DNA from: Heloderma charlesbogerti | Lineage: Eukaryota > Chordata > Lepidosauria > Squamata > Helodermatidae | Reading direction: 5' to 3' | Assembly: GCA_026122225.1 (NCBI GenBank) | Contig: JANEZZ010002244.1 | Location: 862,501 to 926,500, forward strand | Length of the DNA stretch: 64,000 nt | In this document: piece after piece, positions 31,871-44,276 of the stretch | How the letters are laid out: the number at the start of each line of letters is the position of its first letter | Position numbering within the stretch: the first letter of the stretch is position 1 | The notes under the pieces: model-generated | Seen by the model: only the letters and a program-made list of their open reading frames with translations | What the model was told of the DNA's origin: nothing | The model's database searches: none | Translations under genes and position numbers: made by a program

Positions 31871-34800
31871 TAAGAATCTGCAACTGGAGAACTGACTTCA
31901 CCATTAGTATGTATGAGTGTAACAAGCACACTTCTCTCAATATCCTCCCAACTGGCCACACCACTTCATCCTAGGTGACTACTGTGCAGATTCAATAGAT
32001 TTAATATAAGTCAAGAGGAAAAAGTACATAAAGACAAATAGCTTTCAGAAAACACACCACACATCATCCAGCTTTAACCTACCCATTCCTGTCTAACTAC
32101 CCTAACCTATCTAACTTCCCACTCAGTCTGCTTTTTCCCTCAACAACAGTTAAACGTCCACTACCTGGCCCCAAAAGATTGTTGGCATGGGTTGTTTGTG
32201 ACAGAGATTCATACTAAGAAATAAAAATACATTTGCTCTCTGTCTATTATAATTGCCTTTAATGGAGTCACACTGGGGCAGTGATTGTGACTCCATCAAA
32301 TTCTCTGCCTAGCACCAATGGTGAGTGGAATTCTCACCAGGAGCCAAAGATCAGCTAGTAGTGTACACCTCACCCAAAAGCCATTGGTAAAGCCACCAGT
32401 AGAGACATCATCCTACTAAACACTTCTCAGCCAAGAACACTCTTAAGTCCACTGTTTTAGAAGGTGTGAAGACACAATTACACTGTCATCTCAGCCAACT
32501 GTGGAGCACCCACCACAATTTTGTATGGAATAATTATTCCCTCCTAGTGGTTATTGCTACTATGGTGTAAACTGTGCCTCCTTTAAAAGCCTATGGATTC
32601 TTATGTATGTGCAGTCCTCCAGAAAAGAGCTGAAGAACATAGATGGAAGAGCAATAAGGAGTCATACAGTTTATAAATAAGCCATTATGCACAGCTGGTA
32701 ATACATTTTAGTTCTTTGCCTAAACATTGACCTTACTGTCTGACAGCCCTCTGGGAAAGTGGGGGGCGGGACAAAAGAAGAAGAAACATTGGAGTCTCCA
32801 GATGGCTCAGCTGCTGGCCGCAGGGATAAAAAACCAAATGGAGAGGGAGCCTATGAGATTTATTCCTGTTAATGAAATCGCCAAGTTGTAGGCTCAGATA
32901 TGCCATTCACTCATGTTTGAATCAGGTAAAAGTTAAGACATGTGTTCTGGGCTAAGGAGGAATGTTCAGCTGGACTGAAAAAGGAATGTGGACTGAGAGA
33001 TGGATAACATAATATGTACATTGTTGGGCAAGTTGGTGAGAAAATTCCCTGGCCGACCCTCAAGATTTTAGTGTCTTGAGAATCGTTGTATTCTGAGCTG
33101 CTAACCTGTAAATGCTGAGCATTTTAATAGCACTTCCTGGATTATAAGACTGCTTTAAAAGTGAGTTGTCTAAATGTGATGCATGGAGGCAGAGTGAAGG
33201 GGTGGAGAGAGACTTTTTAAATTGTTCCCTTTTTTGTTTTACGTTATTTTTTAAAACTTCATACATTTTCCAGAATTTGAAAGGGGTGGGGAGGTTAGGT
33301 TGCTGTAAAATAAAATCAGAAATCATAAAATCAAAAATGTGTTTTTACAGGGTTTTTATAAGAAGTGTATTTTATTCCATTAACTTTCTATTAGCTTTAA
33401 ACTTCCAGGTGTGGCTCTTCTATCTTAATATATCTTTTAAAATGAAGTTTATGTGTTAATAGAGATAACCCCAAGAATGCTGAAGAGCTGATTGCTCCTT
33501 CAGCTGAATATTGGCCCAGTACAGGACACCCACACTACTTCAGTGCAGATTATTACTGCAACAAGCCAAATATGCCCTAAATGACTTGGGCCCAATGTAC
33601 CATAGAGTTCATCTCTCTCCTTCCCAGATGGTAGAGCTCTGCTACATATTTAGAGCTCTACTGCCTACAAGAGCTTCAATAATTAGGTAGATCAATATGC
33701 ACAATGTGATGTGACGTGTGCACAGAGCTTTCCACTAAGTCAGGAAGTCTGCTAATTCAGGAGTTCCATGTGCACATAAGAACACTCTGGAAAGGAAGCC
33801 CAGTCATGCAGTGTGCTCTGGGAAGGAAGTTGTGTCATGCCTACACAGTGTAATCAGGTGTGAGCAATGGTGAAAATCCCATGTCACTGAAGTTTTGCCC
33901 TTTGAGTTTGATCAGAAAATACAAACAACTTTTTAGCAAGCCCTATTATTCATGTTATTCATCTGTGTTTGAATACCCCATCCATCTCAAAGCTTTCTTT
34001 TATCTAATTCTTCTGCTGGTATCATGGAAGCAATTAGTTGCATGCAAGAGGAATGAGTTCATCTGATCGTAGAAGAGACCCACGTTATCTTTCAGAAAAA
34101 TAGACTGAAACCCATGTAAATGAGGCATGCAGTTTATAATGAATTGGCCTGAAGAACGAGATGATCTATCTGCTCATGAGCATTTCATTAACTTTATGTA
34201 CTATATAAGAGAGAACTGCACCCTGTCTCCTATTAAAGTGTGAGTTTTCAGACTTGGGGGGGAAGATAACAGTTTTGTTACAAATTTCACAATGTTGCCC
34301 AGTTCCAAAAATGACAAGAGTGAGCCTGCTCTTTTCCTTCAGTGGCTTATAAATTAATAGAAGGGCTATGGTTAAATTTACTTTATTTTGGTTAGCTTCT
34401 GCAGTGAACAAAACACACTGAAATGTTTAAAAATTAACATCTATTTCTGACACATCCCTCCAAAAACAAACTCCAGATGGTACAGGAGGTTTTTATTTAA
34501 GACTCCAGATAGAATGAATAAATCTAGGGAAAATATAGATTTTTAAACACACACACACATGTGCATACAACCCACTGGCATCCATGAACTCAAATGAAAG
34601 AACAGCAAAGACTTGAAACAATACTGGACCCTGTAGATGCTGCTAGGACGACAGTAGAGGTTGAATGAGTGAGAGCAGCCCACAGTAGGCTCAGAATAAT
34701 TCTAGGGTTAAGGCTTTGTTCTGCTTTGTACTCAGTGCTTATTAACAAAGAAGTGGATGGAAATTGAAGAGATAAAGAGTATATATTGCGAGGCACCGTG

Positions 34801-35682
34801 AGGCATTATATAGGAGATGTCATTTCTGAAGCTATAATCACTATTTGTTTGACTACCCTGTGGTTCATTTTGTATACTCCTATGCATTAAGGAAGCAAAA
34901 GGAGACACTCTGACACATGTACTGAGTACAAAGTTATATTTGTAGAAGATACTTAATTGAGAGAGGGAACAAAATATGTGAATAAAAAAAAGAGGGATTT
35001 ATTTTAAAGTCAGACTACAAACAGGTGTTTTGTTTAATCACCCAGTGTTGCCATTTGCATTTTTAATAGTGGGAAAATTGGAAGAATTAATTGATCAGTG
35101 TGGCTAATTAATTTATCAATCATAGATTTTTTACAATGATGGTCTTTAAAAAGGTGTTTGCGAAAGGGTGCTCAGGAACGATGATGTCATGGCGAGCAAT
35201 CTGTGTGCAGATTTCGACTCACATATGATCTCGTTCCAGATCCACATGTACACATGTGTGTGTGGACAGAGCTTCAGTGGTTCACAAACTGCCCACTTTA
35301 TTGCAATTGAAGGACTGGATCTGTGTGCACGGAAGAATATGATTGTACATGAAGATTTGGTCATCTACTGAAATGTAAATGTCCCTTGTTGGAGCTCCAG
35401 ATGCACACCAGAGCTTCCATACCTGTAAGAAATCACTGGATCGAAAGGATGTGCTCCAACCCAGAAAATGACTGCATGTTCAGTGGGAATGTGATTGTCT
35501 TTTCCAGATAGAAGCTTCAAATAATACTGCAGCTCAAGCTACTTTGGAAGTCAGTGGTGTTTCAGAACCAGCTATGATGCCACAGTGGAGATTGTGGGTG
35601 CCTGTCTAGGCAAATAGGTTGAATATATCTAAAACGTCTTGCCAGTGTATGATCTTCATTGTTAATTTCTGGTATTCATTCA
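31871..35682. other. Long unique-looking region, no gene seen
   Basis: 3.8 kb with no repeat termini that I recognise beyond scattered short A/T runs and a CA run at about 34546-34556. Frames at 33060-33326, 33166-33459 and 35146-35371 have no known domain. 35030-35130 contains TAATTAATTTATCAATCA, a homeodomain-like cluster. Confidence 0.5.
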
Positions 35683-36150
35683 GTGGCTGCCTGAAGCATG
35701 GCCTTCTCTGCAGTGGCACCATATCTATAGAATTCCCTTACAAAGGGTCCCAGCTGGGGATGGCAGGTTAAGGCACTCTGTGTCTTCTGATGAGTAGCAC
35801 TGGACAATGAGAACCATTACAGTTGGAAAGAGCTATACAAATGCTGTAATTAAATCAACAAATGGCATGGTGTTTTTATCCTGTCTCTGCCATCTTTATT
35901 ACATTTATTATGATGATTGTTCTGCTGCTGTATGGTTGTGTTATTTTAATCTTTACATGCACTGGGTTAGATCCAGAGTTAGCCATGCTTACAGCAGACC
36001 CATTGAAATAAATGGAACCTTAAGTTTATCATCATTAAATTAAGTCTGATTGATCTCAGTGGGTTGACTCTAAGCATGCCTATAATTGGATTCAATGAAC
36101 TGATGTAACGTTTCATCGATTGTGAGCCACCTTAAAAACTTATCCTAGGG
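35683..36150 (+). mobile_element. L2 LINE 3' end, interrupted by an S2 MITE
   Basis: GGCCTTCTCTGCAGTGGCAC followed by an L-NSL-like block is the L2 C-terminus. The L2 tail (ATTGTGAGCCACCTTAAAAA) resumes at about 36117 after the MITE at 35967-36095. Very diverged. Confidence 0.6.
35967..36095. mobile_element. S2-family MITE nested in L2
   Basis: Left end GGGTTAGATCCAGAGTTAGC, core CCCATTGAAATAAATGG, right end CATGCCTATAATTGGATTCA. Related to 4957-5047 and 52925-53041. Confidence 0.55.
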
Positions 36151-36218
36151 AGGTGAGTTTTTAGCTTGAGGAGCCTTGTATGATTGCCATGATTGCCAAT
36201 GCTTGGAATAATCCATTT

Positions 36219-36431
36219 GTGAGAGCCAGCATGGTGTAGAAGGTAAGAATGTCATACCAGGACTGCAGAGACTTAGGTTCAAATCTCTCTCAAACCATGG
36301 AACTCACTGGGAGATCCTGGGCCTCTCACCATCTCTGATTTAACTTCCCTCAAAAGGTTGTTGAGAGAAATGAAAGGGTGGGGGGAGACTCACGTATGCC
36401 TTGAGCTCCTTGGAGATAGGGCGGGATGTAG
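36219..36431 (+). mobile_element. MIR-like tRNA-derived SINE
   Basis: GAGAGCCAGCATGGTGTAGA (tRNA head), GGTTCAAATC (box B), AACTCACTGGGAGATCCTGG (core), GTTGTTGAGAGAAATGAAAG, then CCTTGAGCTCCTTGGAG at the 3' end. Layout matches MIR/CORE-type SINEs that rely on L2. A minus-strand relative lies at 54685-54917. Confidence 0.75.
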
Positions 36432-36504
36432 AGACATAAGCCCCTGATCTGCTGTGGCTCCCCCTGACCTGCCTCTGGGCATTAGTATTATTTACAAAAT
36501 ATTT

Positions 36505-36680
36505 AGTGGTGGCTTCTGGCCTGGAGAAATTTAAAAGCAGTTTAGACAAATTCATGGATAGCCCATGAATAACTATCAGTCATGATGGCTATATGGGAAC
36601 TTCAGGTGCAGAGGCAATATGTCACTGAATGCAAGTTGCTGGAGTGCAACAGCAGGAAGGGGCTGCGGCTCTCATGCCCT
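36505..36680 (+). mobile_element. L3/CR1-like LINE 3' fragment
   Basis: GAGAAATTTAAAAGCAGTTT then AGACAAATTCATGGA encodes FKSSLDKFMD, the same C-terminal block as at 6470. The rest of the tail is badly decayed. Confidence 0.6.
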
Positions 36681-38369
36681 GATGTGGCCTTCCCAGAGGC
36701 ATTTGGTCAGCAACACCTCTCTAGAAATAAGAACGGATCCTACCCAAGAGTGAAATTGACAAGGCTTTCTCCTGATCTCAGTTTCACTGGAGAGCAGAAA
36801 AGGGTGGCAGTAAGGCAAATCTGCAACAGTGATGGTGACAAGGCTGACACACATACTTCCATATAGGAAGAAGAGGTTAAAATGTGAGAAAAACCAATCC
36901 CCAAATAGGTACAACAGAACTCAACAGAAAGAAGTGGGTGGAGGACTAAAAAAGTGCTTCTGGTAGAACACATCTGTTCATAGGAGACATTAAAAACACA
37001 CCGAAAGGGTCCAATGTGTTTGTAAATCCAGCTTCTTGCATGGCCATGAATTGATTTAAAAACCTGAAACAAGAGCATTTAAAATTGCATTCCTGTTTTT
37101 CACACATGCACACCAACAGCAGGAGAGAGGCTCAAAAGTGTTTTAAGTGGCACGTGTGAAATCTGTCTAAAACAGGAGCATCTACAATGGTACTTGCTTA
37201 AAATGTCTGCCATTATATGGGATGCCAAGAGACCACCTCCTGCTGTTTCCTGTACAAATGAATGGGAAACCCAAAGATAAATTACCACCCAGAGTGCATG
37301 ATAGCGGACATTGTAAGCAGCTGTCACTGCAGCTCTATAATTATGCATGTATTCTTCCAATATTATACAATTAGATGGCCCCATCTCTCTTTCTTTCAGT
37401 TGATAATGTTTTTGTAGATGTCAAGAGCACTGAACTATCTACTTGTTCAATCACTTATGGATTAGTGGACCACATCCAGTATTTTGCTGGATACTACGAG
37501 CAATGGCATAGAGGCTATGTGACGGGTGGGGTGTGTGGGTTTCTTTTTCAGTGCCTTTTCCAATGTCAAGCTGCAATTTAATGAACTGGATTCTGAGAAT
37601 CCCTTACTAATTCATTTCTCGGATCAGGATTAATTGACATTCTAGATTCAAATAACAGAGTCCAACAAAGAAAATGCCTGGCTTTTTACTCCGTCTCCCC
37701 ACCACCACCACCAATCCCCAAAAGCTACTTGTTAATATACAGAATATATGTAGATCATATTGTTTTCTGTGGACAACATCATAAGAAACTAGCAATACCT
37801 CACTGTCTGAGTAGTCCTCTTATAAATGCTGCACAACATGGTGAAGTCAAGATTCATGAAATGGAATAATCATAAATTACGTTTTAGATGGCCAAATTTA
37901 AATACACCAGCTTGGTGGAGGTAAGTGTATCAAAAGGCATAACTTTAGAAGAATCACAGTGAACTAGCATCTTTTCTTGTCAAGAGGGATCAGTCTAGGT
38001 CTGCATTTGTTCTACTAAATAGACCATAGCCAATCTAGGTTCAAAAGGCTTGTGAGCAGTACAAATCCAGTTCCTAGGCAATAGAAAAAAGAGAAAGTTG
38101 TCAAGGATGCTCCTAAGAACATATTCACTATGACCACAATTAGGACTTGACCTTTCTCCATACTTTGTATTGCTGGCACAGAGATACAATTTCACACCTT
38201 AGATAGCTTCTTTAGAGTTCTGACTGGTTCTGACTGAAACCCAGAGTGGATTCACTGCCCCACTGACATCAGAGCCACCAGTCTCCAATGTTGTTAAGGC
38301 CTTAGTTGCTTACAGCTCCTTATTGGAACATCAGATCTCCCTGTGAGGAAACATTTCTGTCAGTAACTC
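36681..38369. other. No gene seen; unique DNA
   Basis: No recognisable domains. A pyrimidine tract and CAG precede an open frame near 37399 and could look like a splice acceptor, but the frame has no supporting features. Confidence 0.5.
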
Positions 38370-38512
38370 CTACAGTACCAGTGCTGTGCAGGAAATTTCT
38401 TCCACATATTTTTCTACCATTCTCATTCAATTTGACAGAAAATAAATTGCTTTTGGAAAGAAATTCAAAGGAGAAGAAATTTCAGAGAAATTCTCATGGG
38501 TTTGAATCATAG

Positions 38513-39706
38513 AATCAAGGAATAGTAGGGTTGGAAGGGGCCCTCAAGACCATCGAGTCCAACCCCCTGCTCAATGCAGGAATCCAAGTCAGAGCTGGCC
38601 AGCCTCGTCTTGAATGCCTCCAGTGTGGGAGAGCCCACCACCTCCCTAGGTAATGGGTTCCATTGTCGTATTGCTGTAACAGTCAGGAAGTTTCTCCTGA
38701 TGTTCAACCGGAATCTGGCTTCCTCTAACTTGAGCCCATTATTCTGTGTCCTGCACTCGGGGATGATCGAGAAGAGATCCTGGCCTTCCTCTCTGTGACA
38801 ACCTTTCAAGTACTTGAAGAGTGCTATCCTATCTCCCCTCAGTCTTCTCTTCTCAAGGCTAAACATGCCCAGTTCTTTCAGTCTCTCTTCATAGGGCTTT
38901 GTTTCCAGTCCCCTGATCATCTTTGTTGCCCTCCTCTGAACCCTCTCCAGCTTGTCTGCATACTTCTTAAAGTGTGGTGCCCAGAACTGGACACAGTACT
39001 CCAGATGAGGCCTAACCAGTGCTGAGTAGAGGAGAACTAGTACTTCCCGGGATTTGGAAGCTATACTTCTATTAATGCAGCCCAAAATATTCATTCTGCT
39101 GTTTTCTGACCAGCACTACAGCCTGTCAAGATCACTTTGAATTTTGTTTCTGTCATCCAAAGTATCCCACCCAATTCTGTGTCATCTGCAAATTTGATCA
39201 GCATTCCCTGCACCTCCTCCTCCAAGTCATTAATAAAAATGTTGAAGAGCACTGGGCCCAGGACTGAGCCCTGCAGTACCCCACTCGTTACCTCTCCCCA
39301 GTTTGAGAAGGTCCCATTGATAAGCACTCTTTGAGTCCGATTCTGTAGCCAACTGTGGATCCACCGGATCGTTGTTTCATCTAGCCAACTTTGAGCTAGT
39401 TTGCTCATCAGGATATCATGGGGCACTTTGTCAAAACCTTTGCTGAAGTCAAGGTATATGATTTCTACAGCATTCCCACAGTCCACAAGGGAGGTTACTT
39501 GATCAAAAAATGTGATCAGATTAGTCTGGCAGGATTTATTCTTGACAATTCCATGTTGGCTTCAAGTAATCACTGCATTGTTTTCAAGGTGCTTCCAGAT
39601 GGATTGCTTTATAATCTGCTCCAGAATTTCCACAGGGATTGATGTCAGACTGACTGGTCTGTAGTTCCCAGGTTCCTCCTTTTTACCCTTTTTGAAGATA
39701 GGAACA
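38513..39706 (-). mobile_element. CR1 LINE, 5'-truncated, minus strand
   Basis: Begins on the plus strand with the complement of the CR1 3' end (AATCATAGAATCAAGGAATAG). On the minus strand it encodes ORF2 from the RT palm onward. Visible motifs are FSKGFDKVPHD (motif A), SVLGPVLFNIFINDL (motif B region), KFADDTELGG (motif C, intact), and then the C-terminal domain with [12 protein letters not shown] and [10 protein letters not shown]. Frames: 39486-39091 and 39094-38507. A 178-bp deletion near 39095 removes the segment between motif C and NILGCINRS. The 5' truncation point TTGTTCCTATC equals that of the copy at 40947. Confidence 0.93.
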
Positions 39707-39897
39707 ACCTATCTGTTAGGGGCCTCCCCCTTGACCTCATCCTTGACCTCCCCTGGCCAACTCCTGTTTGCTCCCCCTGTCCACTCGCTCTGGTCGCTCG
39801 CTCTCTGGGAGCTTGCTTGCTTCTGTAGTCCCTGGACCAGCTGGAGCAGCTTCCTCTGCTCTGCTCTGCTCTGCTCTGCTCTGCTCTGCTCTGCTCA
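39707..39897. other. Unassigned insert next to CR1, with (CTCTG)n
   Basis: Present in neither the A element (compare 26450) nor the other CR1 copy. It contains a perfect CTCTG pentamer array at about 39854-39896. It could be CR1 5' UTR-derived sequence joined by an internal deletion, or a separate insertion. Confidence 0.5.
39854..39896. repeat. (CTCTG)n minisatellite
   Basis: About eight perfect pentamers. Confidence 0.95.
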
Positions 39898-40946
39898 GCT
39901 GGGAAATGGGAAACAGTTTGGTTCAGGGTTCTTGAGCTTACCTTACTTATGAGATGGCCGAGAAGTATGTGTGAGTCTCCTCTCTTTCACTGTACATTCA
40001 TCTCTCTGGCAGCCTGCAGCTTCCTTGGCTGCCACATCTCCAACCCAAGGGAAGACATCTTGAAGTAAGTCCTCCCATAGGGCTTTGTCAGATCAGGAAG
40101 TGCAGGTGGCCTGGCCTGGGAGACTGAAAAGCAATGGAAAGATGTGTAATAGAAAGAAAAAAACACACATGCGCCTTCAGCCTCCTCACAGGGATTATGT
40201 AAGGTCAAGAATATTACCAAAAGAAATTAAAAATAAATTATAACATACCCTGAGAATTATGCAGAAAAATGGAAGCCTCTTTCATGGCAGAAGCAATCTT
40301 TAAGGAAATTGGAGGTCAGATTTTGGCACAGCACTAACTCCATCTCTTTCCTGGAGCTGTATGTAACACTGCCACACACACACACACACCCCTCACACCC
40401 CACTACAGGGCTTGCAGGGAAGGAGTGGTATTATCAGCATATGCATTACAGAAAAGATGTATCCACAACCACCCCACAGAAATGTAAGAAGACCCTGGAG
40501 AAGGTGCTGACCCCTCAAGAATGACAGCTAGAGCCGAGCCAAAATGTCTCAGAATACATTTTTCTCAGAAAAATCCTGAGATTTTTCTTTTCTTACCCCC
40601 TAGAAACAAAAAGCAATTTTTCAGAATTTTCTCCATTTTTTTTCCTCCATTATTTTTTCTGGTGGCTGCATTCCCTTCTCCTCCCCCAATGCCCTGGAAT
40701 GATGGGGTATTGTGGTATGTGGTATCGTGGAGGAAGCAAAATGGGGATCAGGCTGCCAATACAGTTCATACTGTTGCCACTTTTAGTGGCAGTGGGAAAA
40801 CACACAGACAAAAATACCTTAGGGGAAAAAAAGAAAGAAGGTGTGTTACAATGGTGAGTCCTACCTGCAAGAAATTGTTGGATAATTTCTCCTCCTCCTG
40901 GAGAAATTTGGGGAATTTGTCCACCCAATTTCTCTGCTGACAAAAT

Positions 40947-42332
40947 GTTGTCCCTATCTTCAAAAAGGGTAAAAAGGAGGAACCTGGGAACTACAGACCA
41001 GTCAGTCTGATATCAATCCCTGGGGAAATTCTGGAGCAGATTATAAAGTAATCAGTCTGTAAGCACCTTGAAAACAATGCAGTGATTACTCGAAGCTCAC
41101 ATGGATTTGTCAAGAACAAATCCTGCCAGACTAATCTGATCTCATTTTCTGATCAGGTAACCTCCCTTGTGGTCTGTGGGAATGCTGTGGCTGTAATACA
41201 TATACCTCAACTTCAGTAAAGCTTTCAACAAAGTGCCCCATGATATCCTGATGAGCAAACTAGCTCAAAGTGGGCTAGATGAAACAACGATCCGGTGGAT
41301 CCACAGTTGGCTACAGAATCGGATGCAATGAGTGCTTATCAAAGGGATCTTCTCAAACTGGGGAGAGGTAATGAGTGGGGTACCGCAGGGCTCAGTTCTG
41401 GGCCCAGTGCTCTTCAACATTTTTATTAATGACTTGGAGGAGGAGGTGCAGGGAATGCTGATCAAATTTGCTGACGACACAGAATTGGGTGGGATACTTT
41501 GGAAGACAGAAACAAAATTCAAAGTGATCTTGATAGGCTGTAGTGCTGGTCAGAAAACAGCAGAATGAAATTTAATAGGGTTAAATGCCAAGTTCTGCAC
41601 CTAGGAAAAAGAAACCGAATGCACAGTTTCAAGATGGGGAACACTTGGCTCAACAATACTACAAGCGAGAAGGATCTTGGAATTGTTGTAGATCACAAGC
41701 TGAATATGAGCCAACAATGCGATGTGGCTGCAAAAAAGGCCAATGCTATTTTGGGGTGCATTAATAGAAGTATAGCTTCCAAATCCAGGGAAGTACTCGT
41801 TCTCCTCTACTCAGCACTGGTTAGGCCTCATCTGGAGTATTGTGTCCAGTTCTGGGCACTGCACTTTAAGAAGGATGAAGACAAGCTGGAGAGGGTTCAG
41901 AGGACGGCAACAAAGATGATCAGGGGACTGGAAACAAAGCCCTATGAAGAGAGACTGAAAGAACTGGGCATGTTTAGCCTTGAGAAGAGAAGACTGCGGG
42001 GAGATAGGATAGCGCTCTTCAAGTACTTGAAAGGTTGTCACAGAAAGGAAGGCCAGGATCTCTTCGATCATCCCCGAGTGCAGGACATGGAATAATGGGC
42101 TCAAGTTAGCCAGATTCCGGTTGAACATCAGGAAAAACTTCCTAACTATTAGCAATACGACAATGGAACCCATTACCTAGGGAGGTGGTGGGCCTCCACA
42201 CTGGAGGCCTTCAAGACAAGGCTGGACAGCCACCTGTCAGGGATGCTTTGACCTGGATTCCTGGATTGAGCAGGGGGTTGGACTCGATGGTCTTGTAGGC
42301 CCCTTCCAACCCTACTATTCTATGATTCTATG
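40947..42332 (+). mobile_element. CR1 LINE, 5'-truncated, plus strand
   Basis: Starts at TTGTCCCTATCTTC and ends in ATTCTATGATTCTATGG, the CR1 terminal octamer repeat. ORF2 remains: motif A (FSKAFNKVPHD, about 41211), SVLGPVLFNIFINDL at about 41393, KFADDTELGG at 41464-41493, and the C-terminal domain in frames 41332-41568 and 41565-42095. The two frames overlap at a TGA/ATG, so a frameshift separates RT from the C-terminus. A stop replaces a coding codon near 42093. It is in the opposite orientation to the copy at 38513-39706. Confidence 0.93.
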
Positions 42333-42395
42333 GAAAAGGGTGGAGAATTTTGAGGGGGCATTTGCACACAGCATTATACTGTTTGCTGTCCAGGG

Positions 42396-42574
42396 TCCTG
42401 ACAGTTCCTGACTTTTCTGTGACCCTGCTCTACTAGAGCCCTGACAGCTCTCTAGCTGATGCTGATCAATGTGTGAGTGCCTGCGCTATAGGTTCCTTCC
42501 TCTGGGCATCTGTCCAAGCCAGGACACTCAGTTGGTTAGCGCCAACAGGACTGTAGTCAAAACAGGATCACTGA
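42396..42574. other. Short unassigned spacer
   Basis: Unique-looking DNA between the A element and the G repeat. Confidence 0.4.
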
Positions 42575-42845
42575 AAGCAAGGGGGAGGTATCAACATGCT
42601 CAGGGGAGCCTGCAGGCTTAGAGAAGTGCAAAATATCTTTAGGGGAATCACAATAAATAAATCCCAAAACACTCCAGTGAGGACTGAACATGCTAAGTAG
42701 CCACAGAATGCTGAGTGTCTGTTGTGGGGGTGGGGTGGGGGTGGAATATAGTACCCAGGCAGAGGGCATGGCTGGCTGGAACACTGAATAGGAGCAGTCC
42801 ACTCTGCAATATGGTTGGCAGGTCCTGCTAAAACAACAGCAGCAG
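42575..42845 (+). repeat. G-family interspersed repeat
   Basis: GGGGGAGGTATCAACATGC, then TAGAGAAGTGCAAAATATC, CACAGAATGCTGAG, and GGCATGGCTGGCTGGAACAC with CTGCAATATGG. These align with 21674-21890 over the whole length. Confidence 0.65.
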
Positions 42846-43248
42846 AAATGCCCATATCCAGCAGTTAGGTTTGCATGTCTAGAAGAGGCCCCAATCCAGT
42901 GAGCTCTGAGTAGTCCTGCTTATTTAGTAGGAGAAAACTGTAATTCAGTGGAACTACCTGCCCCATTCCCCTCACAGGTAAAGCTTAGACTTGCCACCTC
43001 CCATAGATCTTAGCAAAAGGAAGAGATCTATTGATTGGGACAAGAAGTATAAATGTCAACAATGATAGTTTTGCATATGTATCATTAGGAGTTTTCTTTA
43101 AAGACTGTTTTAGACATCAGAAACTTTGTTAACATGATTCTATATTCACTCACACAATAAGCTATGGTGGATTAGAAAAAGTACCATGGCAACCTGATGC
43201 CCCCTATGGTTTGGGTACATATACATGGTAACATCAGACAGACAGAGA
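42846..43248. other. No gene seen
   Basis: A decayed S-like core (TCAGTGGAACTACCTG) at about 42945; otherwise unique. Confidence 0.45.
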
Positions 43249-43273
43249 CACACACACACACACACACACACAC
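43249..43273. repeat. (CA)n microsatellite
   Basis: Perfect dinucleotide run. Confidence 0.95.
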
Positions 43274-44223
43274 ATGCATTGTGCTCTGGCTCTTCTAAAT
43301 CAATGGAGTTCATAGGTACTGCAAACAGTTGACATTTGTCATCCTATCTACCTTAACAAAGGCATCGTTGCTTTCTGGTTGCTCTTTGAAGATATGATAA
43401 CTCCATTTAAGCTGAAGGACTAGCATAGTCTCTTAAACATATTTATGTCAATAAAGTGCACATTCCTACCTTCACACAGTAATGAACTCAATGAACATTA
43501 TTAATTTCTTCTCCAAAGTGACAGGTTCAGTTGTATTATATTAAAACAACCACTTGGTGGCAACATTCTGTTAAACAATTGGAAACACAGTTGTATTTGA
43601 CTGTAGAAATCCTGAAATTTAAAGACAGTGGACAACCCTATATATTTATATATCTTGAGGCATTTCAGAACCCAATGTAATTTCATGTCTTACTTCTAGG
43701 AGTTTTCCCCCATACCTCACCAATAAATAGGCTTTTCTCTCTTCTTATAACCTCAAAGAAATACCCAACATGTTGTGTTCAATGTGGTCTGAGAAAACAT
43801 GGCAGTAGGATGACTAAAGTGGGCAGTCTCTTTAAAAGGTGCATAGAAGAGGGAAATATAGAAAGTGCAGCTACATAACACAAGCCCTGTCCTAGAGCCA
43901 GTGTGATAAGTTGCTGTGGGAAGGAAGAATGAACTCCATCCAGACTTTCAAAACAAAAACTTGGATACCATTTATCTATTACTGGAATAGGCTCCAGCCA
44001 GGTGATCTAACATACTATATGTATGATAAGCAGAAGTACTGTAACTTTCTGAACAATCGTATTGGGAAACAAAATAAAAATTTATATAAGGGAGAAAAAA
44101 AACCTGCTGGGAGACTGCTGGATGACTGTTCAGAATAGCTGGGAAGCAGTTAGAATTTCTTTACGTGTACTAAAGTGGTAGGGGGGCATACCTCTCCCAC
44201 CCATGCTGGTCAACTAAGGATAA

Positions 44224-44228
<5 letters not shown>
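43274..44228. other. No gene seen; unique AT-rich DNA
   Basis: Frames on either strand have no recognisable domains. Confidence 0.5.

Positions 44229-44272
<44 letters not shown>
44229..44272. repeat. (GT)n microsatellite
   Basis: About 22 uninterrupted GT units, the longest dinucleotide run in the window. Confidence 0.97.

Positions 44273-44276
<4 letters not shown>

Larger units (their letters stand above)
38370..42395 (+). mobile_element. A-family DNA transposon fossil, copy 2, split by two CR1 insertions
   Basis: Segments 38370-38512, 39898-40946 and 42333-42395 align in order with 26326-27475. Shared landmarks include AAAATAAATTGCTTTTG, GAAATTCTCATGGGTT, CTTACCTTACTTA, TGGAAGCCTCTTTCATG, TTGGCACAGCA, and finally GGTGGAGAATTTTGAGG with TTTGCACACAGC. 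The left terminal repeat is missing. The uninterrupted copy at 26-27 kb acts as the empty-site reference for both CR1 insertions. Confidence 0.75.

Noticed and set aside
37375..37581. Exon preceded by a pyrimidine tract and CAG
   Set aside because: Only one short frame, no recognised domain, no donor with matching phase, and such acceptor-like sequences are common by chance.
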